DNA from: Maribacter sp.
GTDB taxonomy: Bacteria > Bacteroidota > Bacteroidia > Flavobacteriales > Flavobacteriaceae
Direction: 5' to 3'
NCBI GenBank assembly: GCA_013001935.1
Contig: JABDKZ010000321.1
Span: 1-6,230, forward strand
Length of the DNA stretch: 6,230 nt
Shown here: positions 4,554 through 6,230 of the stretch, in pieces
How the letters are laid out: every line of letters starts with the position of its first letter
How positions within the stretch are numbered: position 1 is the stretch's first letter
The notes under the pieces: generated by a model
Seen by the model: the letters and a program-made list of their open reading frames with translations, nothing else
Told to the model about the DNA's origin: nothing
Databases searched by the model: none
Translations under genes and position numbers: made by a program

Positions 4554-6230
4554 TTACATCATCTTCCCAAAGAATATTGCGTTCATTAGCAACTTGTTTG
4601 TGCCATACCAGAAGGCTCTAAAGTTGGTGTTGTCCGTAAAAACAATGACCCGACCTTTACCAACTTTTTTTACTTGAAAAGGAACAGAGCCTTTCATAAG
4701 TTCTAAATTTTCCTCTGAAATGTAACCACTCAATAAAGGACTATTGGTATACTGTATTGGATTGTTATAACTATTCTTGTTAGGTTCTATATATACATTA
4801 GTGTTTCGGAACAAGGCTAATTTAGTATTCTTATAACCATAGTTAATAGGATGTGATCGGTCTAATTTTGCTTCAAAAATGGCTCCTCCGGTAACTTGTG
4901 CACCACTGAAATCGCCTTTTGCCGCAAACGATATATTTTTGGCAATCAAGGTGTCTTTCCTAAATTTTAATTCTATGACTTCATTCTTGTTCAGCCATTC
5001 CGAAGCATTGCGGTAAGCAATTAAAGTGCCTCCATCTTTGACCCATTCTTTTATTTTTTCTGCATATTTTTTTGCTAAGCCACCACCCCGGGAATTTGTA
5101 CTAGGTATAATCAAATCTGTGTATTTGCTCAAATCTACACTGCTTAAATAAGCCATATCCAATTTTGTTAATTGCATATCGTAACGAGTATCGAACAAAT
5201 GCCAAATCTCACCAGCATCATAGGAACGTATCCCACTACCGACAAGAATGGCAACTTTCTGTTTTTTTATAGGGTCAAAGTCATTGCTTCCCAAATCAAT
5301 TCCTTTTGTAAGACCCGTTCCTACTGCGGTAATTTGAAGTCTACTTTCACTAGCTACCTCTTTTAAGAATTCATGTAATTCCTCTGCATCAAGATCTTGA
5401 TTCTGGACTGGCACCATAATTGTGCCATAATCATATTGCTTTCCCTCTAGGCTGAAAGGCGATTTGGCTACTTTGGCCCTTAATCCTTTCTGCACTATGC
5501 TATTAAGCGCTTTCGGGGTATAATATTCGTGCCATTCAAATAAATAGGCATAGGTGCTCTTTCCTGTTACACTCCCGGATAATGCTCTGAAATCCGTAAT
5601 TTCTGAACCTACATTTGCCATGGAACTCTGTTCGGAATAATCCAGATTGAAAGCCAAAGGGAAAGTCCAAGCCGATATATCATAAAAAAGGCTATCTGAG
5701 AACGTAGTGCGCTTTTCAAACATGGCCTTTATTAAGCGATGGTTCTTTTGATTCATTGGTACTGCATAGCTATTACCTTTGGTAAAGCTCTTACCGCCAA
5801 TGGTTACATCGTTAGTCAATTCATGGAATCTAATCTTATGTCGATTTAAAATTTCAGCCAAATGCCAAGCTTTGGCAGCATCCTTTCGATCACCGAAAAC
5901 TATTGATTTTGTTTTACTCTTCACGGCCTCAGATCGTACATCCGTATAAAACTGTCGTTGATAGTTAAGAATTTTCACACGCATATTCTTTGCTGCTTCA
6001 ACGGTCGATAAAGCCGTCGTGAATTGATTGCGGATGGTGAAGGGAAATGTCAATAGCCCGTTTTCTGTTTCTTGAATATGCCCTCTGGAACTGCCTTGTT
6101 CATACAAAATACCGATACTGCCATTAACATCAGGTAATGTAGATCCTTTACCATAATAATAGTCGTCGTAATTTTCTTCGGAGTAATATAATGAGCCGAT
6201 CTTATCCAGTGCTTTTGCATGGTACGTACC
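4554..6230 (-). CDS. M14 zinc carboxypeptidase-like protein with GATase1-like C-terminal domain, N-terminus cut by window edge
   Basis: The visible 558 residues are the C-terminal part of a large M14-type protein; relatives are about 800-850 residues, so the signal peptide and the zinc-binding HxxE and His residues should lie beyond base 6230. The frame is open to the window end. The visible part starts GTYHAKALDKIGSLYY, followed by GKGSTLPDVNGSIGILYEQG, in which Glu44 of the fragment is the likely catalytic glutamate, and by SSRGHIQETENGLL. A linker region follows, then a class I glutamine amidotransferase-like fold from about residue 322 (KKQKVAILVGSGIRS, DLIIPSTNSRGGGL, VKDGGTLIAYRNASEW) to the end (GKGRVIVFTDNTNFRAFW). 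There is no cysteine anywhere in the fragment, so this second domain lacks the GATase nucleophile and is probably structural or binding. The lack of cysteines also fits an exported protein. The specificity is unknown. The TTG at 6107 is internal, not a start. Confidence 0.88.
   Translation of the reverse strand, partial: GTYHAKALDKIGSLYYSEENYDDYYYGKGSTLPDVNGSIGILYEQGSSRGHIQETENGLLTFPFTIRNQFTTALSTVEAAKNMRVKILNYQRQFYTDVRSEAVKSKTKSIVFGDRKDAAKAWHLAEILNRHKIRFHELTNDVTIGGKSFTKGNSYAVPMNQKNHRLIKAMFEKRTTFSDSLFYDISAWTFPLAFNLDYSEQSSMANVGSEITDFRALSGSVTGKSTYAYLFEWHEYYTPKALNSIVQKGLRAKVAKSPFSLEGKQYDYGTIMVPVQNQDLDAEELHEFLKEVASESRLQITAVGTGLTKGIDLGSNDFDPIKKQKVAILVGSGIRSYDAGEIWHLFDTRYDMQLTKLDMAYLSSVDLSKYTDLIIPSTNSRGGGLAKKYAEKIKEWVKDGGTLIAYRNASEWLNKNEVIELKFRKDTLIAKNISFAAKGDFSGAQVTGGAIFEAKLDRSHPINYGYKNTKLALFRNTNVYIEPNKNSYNNPIQYTNSPLLSGYISEENLELMKGSVPFQVKKVGKGRVIVFTDNTNFRAFWYGTNKLLMNAIFFGKMM

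Noticed and set aside
5172..5366. Plus-strand open frame inside the M14 gene
   Set aside because: Short antisense shadow across the GATase-like domain.
6105..6107. TTG at 6107 as start of the M14-like protein
   Set aside because: The frame continues upstream to the window end with conserved family sequence (GSIGILYEQG), so this codon is an internal leucine.

Overview
The window is A+T-rich and densely packed. It reads as chromosomal DNA of a marine-type member of the Bacteroidota, most likely Flavobacteriaceae (inference). The grounds are that every protein resembles flavobacterial families, Shine-Dalgarno sequences are essentially absent, and a Bacteroidota-type promoter (TTTG, 21 bases, TAnnTTT-like) can be proposed in one intergenic gap. 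There are eight protein-coding genes, two of them cut by the window edges. I see no RNA genes, insertion sequences, CRISPR arrays or phage genes.

Layout: (1) Bases 1-562, minus strand, encode the N-terminal 187 residues of a Prx6-type 1-Cys peroxiredoxin. (2) Bases 672-1214, plus strand, encode a DinB/YfiT-fold metal protein of the bacillithiol-transferase type; it diverges from the peroxiredoxin across a 109-base gap. (3) Bases 1234-2135, minus strand, hold a two-gene unit transcribed leftward: a thioredoxin-fold CNHC protein, then a small cupin 17 bases downstream. (4) Bases 2246-4552, plus strand, hold a tight three-gene operon: a CsaA-type tRNA-binding protein, a BASS-family sodium-coupled transporter starting at TTG, and a PlsC-like membrane acyltransferase overlapping the transporter by 4 bases. 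(5) Bases 4554-6230, minus strand, encode the C-terminal 558 residues of a large M14 zinc carboxypeptidase-like protein with a GATase1-like C-terminal domain.

How the genes may work together: the left part has a thiol/redox flavour (1-Cys peroxiredoxin, possible bacillithiol transferase, CxxC thioredoxin-fold protein), but these genes lie in three transcription units, so a shared pathway is only a hypothesis. The CsaA, transporter and acyltransferase genes are probably co-transcribed and translationally coupled; their functional link is not obvious. The M14 gene is independent and convergent with the operon.

I looked for an undescribed system and did not find convincing evidence of one. This looks like an ordinary core or housekeeping region. 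The findings below are modest: family variants, gene-packing details and candidate regulatory sites.
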